Below are positions 11,376-24,614 of a DNA stretch of 64,000 bases, one piece after another. The DNA is from Brachypodium distachyon (Eukaryota; Streptophyta; Magnoliopsida; Poales; Poaceae). The position numbers and the translations under genes are program-made. The stretch spans positions 42,683,237 to 42,747,236 of the forward strand of contig NC_016133.3 of the NCBI RefSeq assembly GCF_000005505.3, in the 5' to 3' direction. Within the stretch, counting starts at the first letter, position 1. Every line of letters begins with the position of its first letter. The notes under the pieces were generated by a model, which was not told the origin of the DNA, searched no databases, and was given only the letters and a program-made list of their open reading frames with translations.

Positions 11376-12850
11376 CAACATTTTTTTATATTGCGGGTAA
11401 AGACTAACATATTTTTTCTAGCGAGATATGAATCTATGCACTAAAACAGCGACAAATATTTATAACGGAGTTAGTAGATGTTTGTGATACATAATCTTTC
11501 CATGTGTCGAAACTTACTGCGTGCGTGCGTGCGTGCGTGCATGCATCACGAGGGTGCATGCATCACGAGAGGCAGGATGTTTGCGGTTTAATTTGGTGGA
11601 CGAAATACGAACGAACCAACTATAGTACGGGGTACTAGGATCGATGCAATGCAGGAAGAAAGGCCTCGTTCCCGATCCAGCTCGAGGAGACGTACATTGT
11701 GCTAGCTAATGAGCTTGACCAAATGGAGGACCTAGTGCAGCGCAGGAAAGAAAAAGAAGAGCATGTGATGCTTGTGCGGATTCGCACGGCAGTGCTTGCG
11801 GTGCACGCCACGCACCGCCCGCGCCACAGAGGAATCAGTAGTATAGCACCACGACTCTCTCCGCAAGTCAATTCACATCATCATCGGCAGCAGCAAGATT
11901 TTCTGACTAACATAGCCGTAGTAAGATTTTCACAGGAAGAAAATCTTTGATCTGAAAATTAGCAGAGGCGATGGATCGATCGAACAGTATCCACTGCCAG
12001 CTGCTGCTGGGTTGAGAGATCGGGGGAAATGGGCAGGCAGGGCATTCATTGATCCATGTCTCGATAATTCTGCTGCATTATCGACACACGATATGACGGC
12101 GATAATGCTACAAGAAAAAGGGAGAGAAGAACGGAAGAAGAAACAGGCTTGGCTGGCTGGCGCGTCCACAGTTATAGCGACGTGTAACTTTCAGGACGTC
12201 GAGTGCGACGACAACGACAATTTAGCTTCGTCTCCGACGCTGACGCTCTAAGTAAGATCTGCCCTGTGGTGACCAGGATTTTGCTAAGTCGCCCCTGGTT
12301 CAGAAGAAGAAGAAGTGACGGCTCCTTCTAATTTTGCCCTGTCAGGCTTACATCTTTACCCCTATGAAAGGGGAAAGAATTGAGGCCCTATTTTTGTGTC
12401 CACGCGTTTTGATCTCAGCCGTTGGCGTGTTCTAATCGCTGCCGTTCGCGTGTGATGGCACTCCAACCGTCGGTTCCGCCCGATCCCATCCCCCCCGTCA
12501 CCCTCGATTCCCTTCCCTCAGGCGGCTAGGCCGCACCAGACCGTAGTCCCCTCGAGCCGCTGCCTCCACGAGAACCCTGGCTAGGGTTGTTCCACCGCCG
12601 CCGTCTCCTCCAGCCCGCGGCTCGCCGGTGGCAAGCGCCTGATCCCTTTACCGCAAGACGCCTCGGACTGATCCAACATCTCCACGCGCCGGAGCTCCGC
12701 CCATGGAGAACACCCCCTCCACTCGACCCCATCCTACGCTTCGGCTCCCGGACAGCTTTCGTCCTCTCCGCCGATAAGCTCCCCCCGGCCTCCACCATGG
12801 TGGCCGTCTCTCTTCCCGTCTTCGACCTCTCCCTGGGCCGTTACTAGGTC
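11376..12850. other. Spacer; GC-rich, gene-like flank of the CSLC pseudogene toward 12.5 kb
   Basis: A (GTGC)n tract lies at 11519-11541 beside two copies of GTGCATGCATCACGAG (about 11536 and 11554). From about 12440 the DNA becomes C-rich with an AACCCTGGCTAGGGTTG word at 12572, as seen in plant 5' leaders. The frames from 12526 to 12850 do not match a family I know. Confidence 0.4.
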
Positions 12851-13520
12851 TGTCCCGCCGTCTTCGACACCAGCAAGGACCTCGGCTGGGCGAACACTGC
12901 CAGGGCGACGTGCTCCCCGCGCACGGCCAGGTCGACGGCGAAGGCCAGCCCCGTCGTGGCCTTGACCAGCGCCAGGGTCGTCCGGGCGGCAGCCGGCGAG
13001 GCGTGGGCCGCGGAGGCGGCGTGCAGAATTGGTTGATTTTGGAGGTCGAGTTGGGGCCGGGGTCGCCAGATGCACGGCCGGGCGCAGGAAGAACGCGCGC
13101 CAGATGACATGGGCCTTGCTCCTCACGGGCGTGGCCTTCGCGCTCAGGTGTGGCGGGGAGAGTTTCGCCCGGGAAGAACACGCCCCTGTGTGCGAGCTTC
13201 TACGTCTGCATCCGGGTGTTCCTCCAGCTGTCCATGCTGCTGCTAGCCGAGTAGCCGTCAAGGTCGCGGCCTACATCCAGGGGTGGCACAACGCCATCGT
13301 ACGGGCTCTTTGCCGCCGCCTACACCTGTTGGATGTGTGTCCGCCTCGAGTGGCACTGCAGTTTAATCATGCCCAAGGGCATCAAGCCCGTGCCTCAGGC
13401 GACAAGGAGGACGTTGAGGCCGGCAGGAGGACTTCCCATGGTTCTCATGGGCTGCCCATGTGCAACGAGCGGGAGGTAAGCCCAGGCTCAAACTCCAATC
13501 AGTTTCTTGCTACTTCATTC
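12850..13520 (+). pseudogene. Decayed fragment of a cellulose synthase-like C (CSLC) gene, first exon
   Basis: In shifting plus-strand frames the order of CSLC landmarks is preserved. These are WLILEVELGPG then KNARQMTWALLL (13089-13130); ASFYVCIRVFLQLSMLLLAE followed by a stop and VAVKVAAYIQGW (about 13190-13285); KGIKPVPQA then GDKEDVEAG (about 13375-13420); and FPMVL then PMCNEREV (about 13435-13478). A GTAAGC donor follows exactly where the family exon ends. CSLC proteins make the xyloglucan glucan backbone in the Golgi. Several frameshifts, an internal stop and internal deletions are present, and the GT2 catalytic exons are not found downstream, so it is non-functional. The upstream 12850-13020 segment is not recognisably CSLC and may have another origin. 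The retained donor argues against a processed copy. Confidence 0.75.
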
Positions 13521-16500
13521 TTGCTGTGAGGATCGAAAGATCTACCCTTAAGCTGCAAGTGGAACGCTTCACCATGTGGATTTGATGGTATAAATTCGAG
13601 ATACAGTGGGTCACACAGGCTGCATATGTTTGATTCTTTGACCTAATGTTCTGCAATCACAAGGTGGTCCTTTCTGAAGTACTCTTGCTTAATGGGCATG
13701 CTAAAGCAACGACCAATTTTGTGTTTTGCATTAGAAAAGGCCAATTTTTGTTTGTGGTTAGAATCCATATCTTAAAGGCACACTTAATGACCTTGCTGCA
13801 ATCACGGCTTAATCCAAATGTGCAGTGAGCAATGGCTGTTACAAAATCTCTTCGAACAGTTCTACTTGGTGATTGCTTGCACATTTGAGAATGCATTAGG
13901 ATGTTTTCTTTATGATAAATTGAGGCTAAGTGGAATCAAAATTCTAATTCAGGATCAAGTAATCAAGTAGAAAGGAGTGTCAAATTGTGAAATTATGTGC
14001 AATGTTGAATGTGGTGTTCATGTTGACCTAGCTGATCTTGGGGCGGGGAAGAGACCGTCTGGGGACAGAGGAAGTTAATGTCACGGCGCTTCGACTCAAC
14101 AGTGTCCTCGAGCCACGAGTGGCGGTCACTGTCGATTGGATGAGCTTCCCCGATAGGCCAATTGTTTTATAATAAAAGTTTGAGAAGCCATGCGAAATTC
14201 AGCTTATATGGAGGCTTTCCCAGTAGTAGGATCATAGGAGAACCTATTGAGTTATTTGCCAAATTAAGTTACTGATTTTACCTTGGCTTAGATGTATGGA
14301 CTCGTGGTTGAAGCTGAACCAGTCCTAAGAGCTTCCAAATAAGCTAATCTTGATATGTCTTGCTCTTTCTGACATTATACTATAAAGTTCTTCAAGACAA
14401 CAGGAAGAGATGGTTGGACTGCTCTGATGTACTTCTTGCTGTTACTCTAGCTAAGATTTTTTTTTCCAATACATGGTTATCTGTAACACATGCAAGCACT
14501 AAAGCTATGCTTGCTGATAACAATTTCTGCACAGATATGTACAGTGCTTTGCTTGAACATTCCTAATGTTTACTTCTTGAGAAAACTTGGAATCACAGTT
14601 GCCGTCAAAAGTGGCTGGATCATCTAACGTTGTGGTAGCTAGCCAAGTTGGCACACTGGCTATCTTTTCATGTATATGACTTTTTTTTTTGGGTGGTTTA
14701 TTCTTTCAAAATAGTTTTGATGTGTTTGGTGTATGATGTGAGTACAGGCTCCAGATGTCTCCTTTTATTTATTTATTTTTCAACCCTAATGTGTAACACT
14801 TCTTATCTTATATAAAGGCAGTTCTTGTGGGCTACAATACTTGAACATGGTGTATGCTATTCATGCAAATCAAGATGAAGAGGGTTGCTCCTTGCTCCGT
14901 TAGTAATGATTGATCTTTTAGCATTTGTTTTAATGTTGCACGGTATCATCATTGGTTTCTCATGTCACATCATATTTGTTGGTTCTTTTTGGCTTACCTT
15001 CCCTATTTGTTGTTGATTTAGGCAGAGGTCTAACTTTGTTAGTGAAATTGCATACCTCTTTGTTGTTGTTTGTCATGGTGTTGACCTATTAAGATGCCTC
15101 GACTTTTATATGTTTGTAGTCATTATGTACATTGTTTTCTTGCAGCTTTGTGTTGTGTGCCGAAGTTGTTATGTTGGCTTTGGCAATATAGGCAGTATGG
15201 GATGAGCGGAAGTTCAGTTTTTGGGACGACAGAATATTTTGCGTGATATTAGAAAGTGAACAAAGTTTCAGTTTTTTCAGTACACACTGAATAACTGATG
15301 GTGGTTTGTGCATGTATTTTTATCTGTTTTTCTTCATTATCAGTTTGTCCAGATAAAACTTCTTTTGCAGGGATTGTGCAGATAAAACTACACGGATGCT
15401 CCTAACTCTCCTAACTATGATATATCTCATATGTATGTTGTTTGTATAATATTAATTTTCACAGAGTGTATAAGAATGCAATGTATCCAGACTATCGATC
15501 AGGGCAACTCACTGTTCCTATACGAAACTATCCGGCCAGGCCTTCTTTTAACTACAAATTCCAGTTAAACGAATGTGAGAATAGAAGCCAGGCAGCCACC
15601 GGCACAGCGAAGTGCACATATCACCCTAGTGCGTCAAGTTAGGTCCAAACATTTCACTTTCAACAGAAAAATGTCATGTTTTTTCTTCTTGCAATTGTAG
15701 TTTAATGTGATGTCGTAGAAGTTATATTATGGGTATACCAATAGCCAAATGGTCTCATCCAAGTCCATATAATCTCTAGTGTTGCCTAATTAGACTTGAT
15801 CAAAGGAAGCTCAAGGATAAGATATAAAATGACGCATCAGAATAACCTTTGTCCGATAAAAAATAAGGCCGCTGAAACGGCCCATCAAACCTAATCCCTT
15901 CATCCAACATCGCATCTATGGCAGGCGACGCGGCAAGGCGCGTTTAATCGTCTAGTACAGAGTGAGAATCGAGATACATTTCCTTATTAAGAACCTAGCC
16001 TGCCGGTCAGTTGCGTCCAGATACTCAGAACAGTCAGTTACATGGCCTTTTCCTTCCTTCTGTGAGTAAGAGCAGCATGTCCAACGGAGCTGCCTATCGA
16101 TGGACAGCGACGCCAAGCCTAACCTGTAACTGTAAAAGCCCCCCCTTGTGAGTTCCTGAACGCAGTCGTCGCACAACACGCTGGCTGTATTTACCGGAGC
16201 AGAGCTTCATCGTACAGGAGTCTGGAACTAGCCATGGAGCCATGGAAGGGGGGAAAAGGAACCCAAAAAACCCAAAAGCGACGTGTAACCTACCGGAGTT
16301 TGTATGCGTGCTCCAGTTAGCAACAGCCACTCACTCACTCACTCCTCTCCCACCCACGCTACGCCCACAAGGAAGAAGAAATATCCATGGCAAAACTAAT
16401 TAAGCTGACAGGGAAATATGTGTATGCATAATCTATCATGAAGGATGGGTTTATCTCCGAGAAAGAGAGAGAAAAAAAAGGTTTGAAGCACTAAAGGTGC

Positions 16501-17183
16501 AATCATTTCGTGATGGAATTGAAGGAAAGGATATAGAACTGGATAAGTATCTTCTGTTTGGAGTATCATCCAGCACAGCCGTTAATATCAGAAGCAAAAA
16601 AAGCAGCATTTTTTAAGGATCAGGAGAGGTCCTTGGAATAATAATAATAATGTTAGTACTATATATTTGCACCGTGTCTCTTACACTTGTAAACACACAG
16701 CTGTAGTTGATCGTTAATTTACGCTGTATTATATATGATTAATCAATGCGAGGAAATATAGGGAGGGGGGGGGGGGGAGAAATCACATCGCCCTAGTCTA
16801 CAGGCAGGATATGACAGGAAGAAGCAAATTCGTCTCCTTTTTGAGTTCTACTTGGAATTTCAAACACTGTTAATTAGCTTCAGAGTTCAGAGCCAAAGCT
16901 TCACTCGCCATTTGCTTTGCTTTGCTTGCTTGCGGCTCTTCTTCTTCTTGGTCTTGTAGTTCCATCTTCCTATGTACAAATTTGCCAATGTTTCATCTCC
17001 GTCCGGCGAGATATATATATGGTCTCCGCCGATCAGAACTCCATTTTCATCTGGCCTGCTTGCGTCGACTCATCCGCGCCTGCAATCACTGGCAAGTCAC
17101 ACCCCCGTTAGCGGAAATCGTCGTCATACAAGAGGCACAGGCTCAACAAGGTTTTTAGCAGTAGGAGTCAGCATAATTCTTTT
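13521..17183. other. Spacer including the bHLH 3' flank
   Basis: No coding sequence was recognised. 13521-15640 looks like intron or untranslated plant DNA, T-rich on the plus strand, perhaps what remains of CSLC introns. Simple tracts include an (AAT)n run at 16640-16652 and a G run near 16766-16777. The minus-strand 3' UTR of the bHLH gene must lie just left of 17184. Confidence 0.4.
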
Positions 17184-18934
17184 TTACGAACCATTAAAGC
17201 TCTGTGCTGAACCCGCCGCGTTGTCCTGGCTCTGTCCATTGTTGTTGTCGACATGGAAAACGCTCTGGAGATCGTCCTCCCAGAAGTTCCTTTGCTGAGA
17301 GACGCACACCGACTATATATTAGGATAACATTCCAAGTGGTGCTTCTTCAGTATGTGAAGTGAACAATAATAAACAATCATCAAGGCAAACAATCACCTG
17401 TTGTTGCAAGTTTGTGCTGCCTGTTCCATCCTGAAAAGCATATTGTGCACTTGTAGCATGAGAAAGAGCCAGATCTAACTGGTTCAGGGTGCACTGGCTC
17501 TCCATGCTGTTTGGCACAAACGACTGGAAAACATCTCCTTGATCGCTAAATGGAAAAGCCGAGTTGGAACTTTCGAGCGAGAAAACCGAGCTCGCTGAAG
17601 GGCCACATGCCTGGTACATCTGAATTGCACAGGGAGAACGTAAGTAACAGCACATTTGACACATCACACGGCATTATAAATAAGGGGACAGTTTAAGCTC
17701 ACATCTTTGTGCAGGAGTGTAGGCAGGTTACTGAAGTCGAGTGGGTTCACAGTTGCCAGCTTCATAGACAGGAACTGAAGCCACACAACAGAAATTTGGT
17801 CAGAATTCAGGGTTGCCTGCCGCCGTACATGGCACCAAGGAAAACAATTTGAGCAGGCCTGGTCTTATCTTACCTCGACTTGCCGCTGCAGCGACTGCAC
17901 ATAGTTTATGATCTCATCAAGCATGAGTGCCTTGCCAATCACCTAAAGTTGCAAACCGATTTGGCCAATAGAATTATCAACCTTGCACATAAAGAGACCG
18001 TCTTTATGCAAAAAAGACCATCAACAAACTGATAGTACCTTGTTGCATCCTGGAACAAGGTCCTGGAGAAACTTCATCCTCTGGCTGATTCTCTCTCTTC
18101 TCACCTATCAACCAATGTTTCCGGGAATTCAATACTCCGCGAACAAATTCGACAAACTGAAACAGCAACAGAAGAAAAATCGAAGCACCATGAGCCAGAA
18201 TTGTTACCCTCTCTGCAAGGCTGTGGCTATCAGTGGCCTGCCCTCTCCTCGCCCGGACATGGACGTAGTCCTTGGGGGGTTCCACCGGCTTGGCATTCTT
18301 CCCCTTGCCCTTCTTCGGCTCGCCGTAGTCCTCGACGGAGCTGCCGCTCCTGGCCTGCTCCGCCTTCGGCTTCACCGGGGCCGTCTTCTTCTCGGCGTCA
18401 CCTGTCCTGCACCTCTTGGCATCCAATTCCTTCTGATCCCCAACCTGAAAGTCAGAATTTAGTCAGTGCCAATGGCAGGCAGCAAGGATGAGGTGACCCA
18501 TCCCAAAATTCCCAATTTTAGTGGATGAACAAACAAACCGAAACGAAGCTTACTTGGCCAGAGGTGCTCAGGGAAGGCTCCCTGGCTTTGCCTTTTGCCG
18601 CGGACGCCTTCCTCTTCTTGGCATTGGCGTCCTTCATCATCCCCGAGGCGGGGTCGGACACGGAGGACGCCTCCCGCGAGCCGGCGCCGCCGAAGTCGCC
18701 ATTGCTCGCGGCGGGCGCCGGCGGCGGCATCCCGAAGAGCCCCGCGGCGGCCCCGGGAAAGCGCTGCCCGTTGAAGCTGGAGAGCCGCGCCGCCCGCTCC
18801 GCGAACCCTGGGTCGCCGCAGAACTTGTCCAGGCAGTCCCCGCCGGCGCCGGTGCCGTCCAGCACTCCGAAGTCGAGCATCGGCGACGAGTTCAGCAAGC
18901 TGGAAATATAATCGCCGCCGCCGCCGCCCTCCAT
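17184..18934 (-). CDS. bHLH transcription factor (subfamily XII, BEE/CIB/bHLH49-62 group)
   Basis: Seven exons fit: 18934-18554, 18444-18208, 18104-18039, 17942-17874, 17774-17703, 17619-17398 and 17294-17184. All introns are phase 0, giving 385 residues. The N-terminal 127 residues are Gly/Ala/Ser-rich. They are followed by a Lys-rich stretch with KKGKGKNAKPVE and then the bHLH (about 190-250). This has RRGQATDSHSLAERVRRER with the His-Glu-Arg triad for G-box/E-box recognition, helix 1 ISQRMKFLQDLVPGC, a KVIGKALML loop and helix 2 DEIINYVQSLQRQVEFLSM. The basic region is interrupted by an intron after SLAER, and helix and loop parts fall in separate small exons, as in subfamily XII. Members act in brassinosteroid, light and flowering responses as dimers. 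The exact orthologue is not resolved. The C-terminal tail (residues 276-385) is Ser/Gln/Asn-rich. Confidence 0.92.
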
Positions 18935-20975
18935 CGCAGCCCCAAGAAACCAAAACGAATCGATGAAACCAGACCACTAGAAGAACCGCCCTTTCGTTGT
19001 CCCGCGCAAGCTTTAGGCGGCGAATCGAGGCTGGCACTTATAGCACAAGAAAGACGAGGCTTCGGGAGGAAGGAGAAGGAATGGATGCTCGAGAGAGCAG
19101 TGGATTGGGGGAAGTGGCGGTGAACTGGTGATGCCCCGCGGCAGCTGGAAGTGGAAGGAAGGAAGATGGGCTTTAATGGAATCTCTCGGAGCCTTTTCGG
19201 TTTGGGGATGGGAGGGAGGAGGATGCTGGGTGGCCTTTCCAGACTTGCGCCACTGCCCGGCCCCTTTTAAGCTCGGCTCACCTTCACCTTCCCCGCCGGC
19301 TCAGTGAAAACCGGCGGGAGTAATTTCTTCTGGCTTTCTGGGTTTGGCTTGCCAAAAGGGTGACAGACACCGCGATTAATTTCATACAGCATAGAAAACA
19401 AGTGGAGTTTTGTAGGAAATAGTTTAATTTTATGTGAAGATTGAAAGGAATCTACGATAGAGCCACTGAAGATCGTCAAGGGCACATCCATATGCACTAC
19501 AATCCGACTCGATCTATTCTGGTAGACGCGAAATTTCGACCGAAATTCTTGTCCAGCTCGAAGGGACCGGAGGCTAATATTTTCGGTAAAGGGTAATATA
19601 TCCAGAAGATATCAATTACACCCGACCTCTCCAGGAAGGCTAATTCTAACATATCCAAACAATGTACTTCATGCCATAGCAAATCAAGCCCCAGGAATGG
19701 AATTCTGATTCCCATCCTTTCAAGCCAAAATACAAGGGCAGTGATCTCTCCACACAGACACACAGAGAGAAACTAGCCAATCATTTGCAAGATCTAAACA
19801 CGCATGCTGTTAGGCACTAGGGCATTGGCATTTACACACACATGCCAATAGCCAGTAGGCACTACTCGTAAGCAACAATGCACTAGCTAGCTTGGCACAT
19901 TGTCCCTGAGATGAGATCACTCATGCATAGATGGGATTCTTGGAGAAACTTGTGCCAGATTGCTTAGCCGGAAATAGCATTGGAGAAAGAGACCAATGTA
20001 TCGATCGATTTTATGTATGTTTCCTGTAGATCGATAGAGCTTTCGCCGGTGGCCCACGTACAAATCCAGTGGTGGAGAGATTACAATGTTGTTTTTTAAC
20101 AAAGGAGAGATTACAATGTCCTCGTGGATATATAAATGGATTCATCAATTCGATCTGCCTAACATTTCTGTCGGCTTTTTCCGGTTCCTTTTTAATGCGA
20201 GTTTATTGAAACGATCGATCCATGGAGTGCATCCATGCTGAGGATGGTGTTGATGAGATTACTTCTATAGCTAGAAAATCTCATCAATGGCATTACATAT
20301 CTCACCTTTTTGGGGGGTTTTACTTCCTTTTCCTCTTTGAGAGGAGCTGTCATAGATTTAATTGGCAACAGTTTTATCACTATTGTTGTGAAAGAATGCA
20401 GTTCGATCTTAAGATTACAACAAGTTCTTTTGGTTAAGAGTTAGTAGTTAATTATAAGATGTCCCGTGCATCATGTACCTCGGAGATGCCCTTCTGCTTA
20501 TGATCATTTCACAACCGAAACAAAAACAAAATGTGTTCAAGTGGCTTCTGAGCATCTTTCCCCCCTAAAACGTATATATATATGGTATGTCAGAACACCG
20601 CGTACGTTCAAACCAACTTTAATTAGCTGCAACAGTACTGTTCATGAATTGAATATTTTGTTCGTTTGTAAAAGTGCGATTGAATAATTTAGTGCCTCAA
20701 GGCATCGATCGTCTGTATATACATTCTTTTTTGTCAACGGACGAACCAAATAAACAAGCAATCTGACAGATAGAATAACTTAGTTGTTAACTGAAGCCAA
20801 TCAAACAATTTTTCCAATCAGACGATGGACCTCATGTTTATTATTCTTAACTAATCTCCATCATCTTATTCTAATCCGCATCGGGATCGCTGCGGCAGTC
20901 ACATGCATCACGAAGCTTAACCGCTCGCCGGCTCTTGTAATACTGTACTCATTTGAAAATACTACCACTAGCTAG
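18935..20975. other. bHLH promoter and spacer
   Basis: GC-rich and GA-rich sequence to about 19270 is the likely bHLH leader and promoter. Beyond that the DNA is AT-rich with no gene. A 15-base word GGAGAGATTACAATG is duplicated at about 20073 and 20104, flanking a T/A run. Confidence 0.4.
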
Positions 20976-21060
20976 TACTCCCACAATAAAGTGTCCGGTA
21001 TTTAGCAGAGAGTTAATTTATACTTAAATCACCGACACTTATTATGGATCGAAAGGGGTA
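20976..21060. mobile_element. Short Stowaway-like MITE
   Basis: Left end TACTCCCACAATAAAGTGTC and right end, read in reverse, TACCCCTTTCGATCCATAA are imperfect inverted repeats. Further in, AAGTGTC(C)GGT-like words are mirrored on both arms. TA bounds both ends. Confidence 0.65.
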
Positions 21061-24000
21061 TTTGAATCACTCAATTCAAATTCACCAACAAGGTATACAT
21101 CCATGGCCAGTCAAAAAACTGTTGATCAAACACCGTCCTTAATGCGACAATTCGGCGAATTCTACTTGAAACGTGCTATACAAATCCTGCGTTCCAAAAA
21201 CAGACCCGGAAGATGACCACACGTCAAGGTCGAAACGCGTCGCAAATGGATGTCCCAAAATTCTAACCATCTTAGCTTGCAGCCTCGCATTGCCAGCTGG
21301 AGTAGTACTTACATACCATTGCACAGCCCAGACCAAAGACTCCATTGTCCATTGATCTTGTGGGCGCCTCCCTTAATTTCCCGGCAGCTGCTGCCGTGGA
21401 AGAAACCAGGACAAGCTAAATTAGCTAGTACTGAATTCACACTACACGGCTTCTGATTTATAAATCGCTTGAGGGACTGGACTTAATTATGGAGATCCAG
21501 TCGCCCTTAATCACCGAACGGAGCGTACGAACCAGCAGATCTCCCGGGAATAAAACGGCGATAAATGTAGCGGGTTAGAGCGGGAGGGAGCATCTTACTG
21601 GCTGTCGTCCTTCCACACGCCGCCGGCCCCTGTACTTGTTTAATCAAGAACACCATGGAAAAAGTTGGCCAAATGATCTCAAAGTTATTAATTTGCTCCC
21701 TCTCTCTTCTTGTCCCTGCTCAATCATTTATTAGGGGCCGGGAAGGGGAAACCATGGATGATATGAGAAATCATCCATGGGTGGTTTCTCGATTTATTTT
21801 GTTCCATTTAATAAACCGATTTCAGTGTCGCAATCTAGCGGTAGCAACGCCAGAGTTCGTACTCGCAATGTAGCGACTACAATGCCGGAGTGTTATATCT
21901 TTGAAGCCTCAGGCAATGCGCTCTTTTGGCCTTTTCTTTTCACACAGTGGAAGATTTTGTTACTCTCAGACTTTGTGTGTTACACTTGGCGCGCGACAGT
22001 GCCACGCTGGCACCATGTCATGTGGAGCCAAGCTGGCGAATCGGCTTGCTATCTGATCTGACTGGTGTGTTTGTTTGTTTTCAACGGCGTATGCTTGTTC
22101 GTTTGTTTGTATTGTAGTTGTTGGATCTGAAAGTTTGGTGGATCTGAAGTCTGAACACATATAGAATTTGGAAGGGGAGGAAGGACTACTTGCCCCAGCA
22201 TATATTCCCCTTCCTCACTTCAATCATTGCTGCCCATTTCGATCTCTACCTGTCTCTCTGCTTATACTTACTCCCGGTTTCTTTGTCGGCACGTCGGCTA
22301 GAATCAGAATTACTTACATGAAAATCAACACTAGCGGCCTAGCTTGTTACTACAAACCATGTTAATTATGGAAAAATAACCTTTGATTTCTGTCAAAAGT
22401 GTGAGTGTTTGCTGGTTGCTCGATCGATCTTGCCGTTAATTAATCCAGTCCCTGCAGGCAGCAACATGAATGCGTGATAACGATATAGCACAAGTGCTAC
22501 TACTACGCTTAATTTTAGGACGGCCGTGACAGAACATGGCTGTGGTAGCTACGTATAGCCGGCCGGTGATGTGTAGATTCTCTTGACTTTTGTTTCACTG
22601 TACGGACCGAGCGGCAAGGAAAGATGAATTGCTGCTGAGGCCTCACAGGTCAACTTTCCTTTCCTAGCTAGGGCTCCTCGAACCCTAGCATAGCAAAAGC
22701 TCAGAGGACGGTGTCTAGGGTGGGAAAAGAAGTAGTACTACCAGTGCTAAAGCTTAATTAGCATATGAGATGGATGGAAGTTACTGTTAGGTGCTGTGTA
22801 ATCTTTGCAATGTGATATGGTAAATGTGTGTGCCCCACTGCATGTCCTTGTAGAACAAGGTTTGCTGGTTCTAATCACATATGTCTTACTCAATTGTTCT
22901 TGTGTAGTTGTGTGTGCCTCCATTCAGAAAAGATGAAGTTGGTTTTGGATGTTATAATTTTCTATCCACGATAACTTATTTAGGCTGGTTTTGGATGTTA
23001 TAATCACATCTGTCTTATTCAAATGTTCTTGTATGATGTGATGACCTGTTTAGGCTTGTTTGCTGAAAATGGTCCCATTAGGCAGTTGCTGGATTCAATT
23101 TCATAATATGATGTTTACTATTCTTTTGATAATCCACTTTTAAAAAATGTAACCATCAAATCATTTATTATGCTCATGTCTATAACATCATCTATACACG
23201 AACAGAAAAGAAGCATATCCTTTAGAAGATCGTATGTCCAAAACATCATCTAAAAGTTCATGAAGTTTGGAAGGATGATTGCAACGTTAGGCACAACCGC
23301 ACAATAACGCATAGCTTGTGCCACATCATGTTGTTCTTCTCCAATCTCCAAAGAAGAAAAGGTGACCTACTCACCAGTCACCAGAAACCTATCAGCAATG
23401 CACAACTTTGCTGTTGCAGAAACAGTAGTTGAGGTGCTCTCGATCTACATGGAACTTTGAGGTGAAGTCTGGGAGAAGAAACAGTATCTATTGCACTATT
23501 GGGGATTTGGGGGCTTTTGAACAGAAAAGATATAAAGACGGATATCAGAAAAAAAGAAGAGCATCTGTAAGATGGCTTTGTACGAGTGACGCTGTAGCTC
23601 GACAGGTGTACGCTGTAGCAGCCGTGGAACTGGAACGAGCAATAAAAAGCGTCTACTGCACCTAACATGATTTTATGGTGGACATTGTTTTCTTTAGGAA
23701 AAAAAGATTAGCTTTCGGGGACAATGTCTCGGGTGTTTAACGAGTGAAGGAGCAGGAAAGGTTGATGTATACTTTATTCGATTTCACTTGTGCAGAAAAT
23801 TGCTGAGATGACGGCACCAAGAAATGTGAAATCCGGAGTAGGAAAGGTTGAAACTTTGGCAATTCCCTACTTCAGACTCTAAAATCGTTTGAAATGAGAC
23901 CTTTAGTTAAGCAGCTGAAATCTCTTCCGAGCATGGATGATGGAATTCAAAGGCGTGTCTTCTTTTTCCAAGGGAAGCACAAATGGTCATTTTCTTTCAT

Positions 24001-24614
24001 ACTGGAAATCAAGTTGTAGGACCCCTGATAAAATTTGAGCTAATATTCTGTTGGTCTATGTGACGAAAAGATCTCAAGTGAAGATAACTAAAGAGACTAC
24101 GCGGATCTGACTACGAAAATATCCTACAGGTCGTAACACCAAATTACAAATTTGAGAAGAGATAGTGTCTAGGCAATCTCAGTTTTCAAATCGAGTTCAA
24201 CGATCAGTTTACAATCACATGCAGCTTCGCAAACAAATTTTCAAACAGCAACACAACTGAGCAGAAATGATGTTTGGAATGAAGAAAATAAGCAGAAGGC
24301 AGTCCAATTCGCACAGGAATACCTCAGAAAGAAAATATCACACCAAGATAAATTCCCACATATTATGCACACGTCTCACCATATGAGGGAGTCATTAATA
24401 TTTGGTAAAAGCAGAACCTAAAGGAGAATGCAGCTAGAGGGAATGACAATGAGATCGAGATTGCTGATGTAAACAATATTTGACGCATTAAAGTCGCTGC
24501 TGATAGCAAAAAGGTTGACACAATAGGCATCCATTACAGTAGCACAAGGAAGAACAGCCAAATAGTTTCCTACATAATAACCAGAGCAAAACATAGTACC
24601 AAAGGACAGACACT
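21061..24614. other. Spacer with a short imperfect tandem duplication
   Basis: No gene was recognised. Around 22873-23060 two related blocks repeat the words AATCACATNTGTCTTANTCAA and GGTTTTGGATGTTATAA, suggesting a local duplication of roughly 100 bases. The final few hundred bases should contain the eL32 3' UTR on the minus strand. Confidence 0.4.

Noticed and set aside
11519..11541. Short GTGC/GCAT repeats considered as a CRISPR-like or regulatory array
   Set aside because: Simple-sequence repeat of 4-bp units without spacers in a plant genome.
12734..13261. Long minus-strand open frame of 175 codons
   Set aside because: It overlaps the CSLC pseudogene on the other strand, is Arg/Pro/Gly-rich as expected for the shadow of GC-rich sequence, and shows no family motif.
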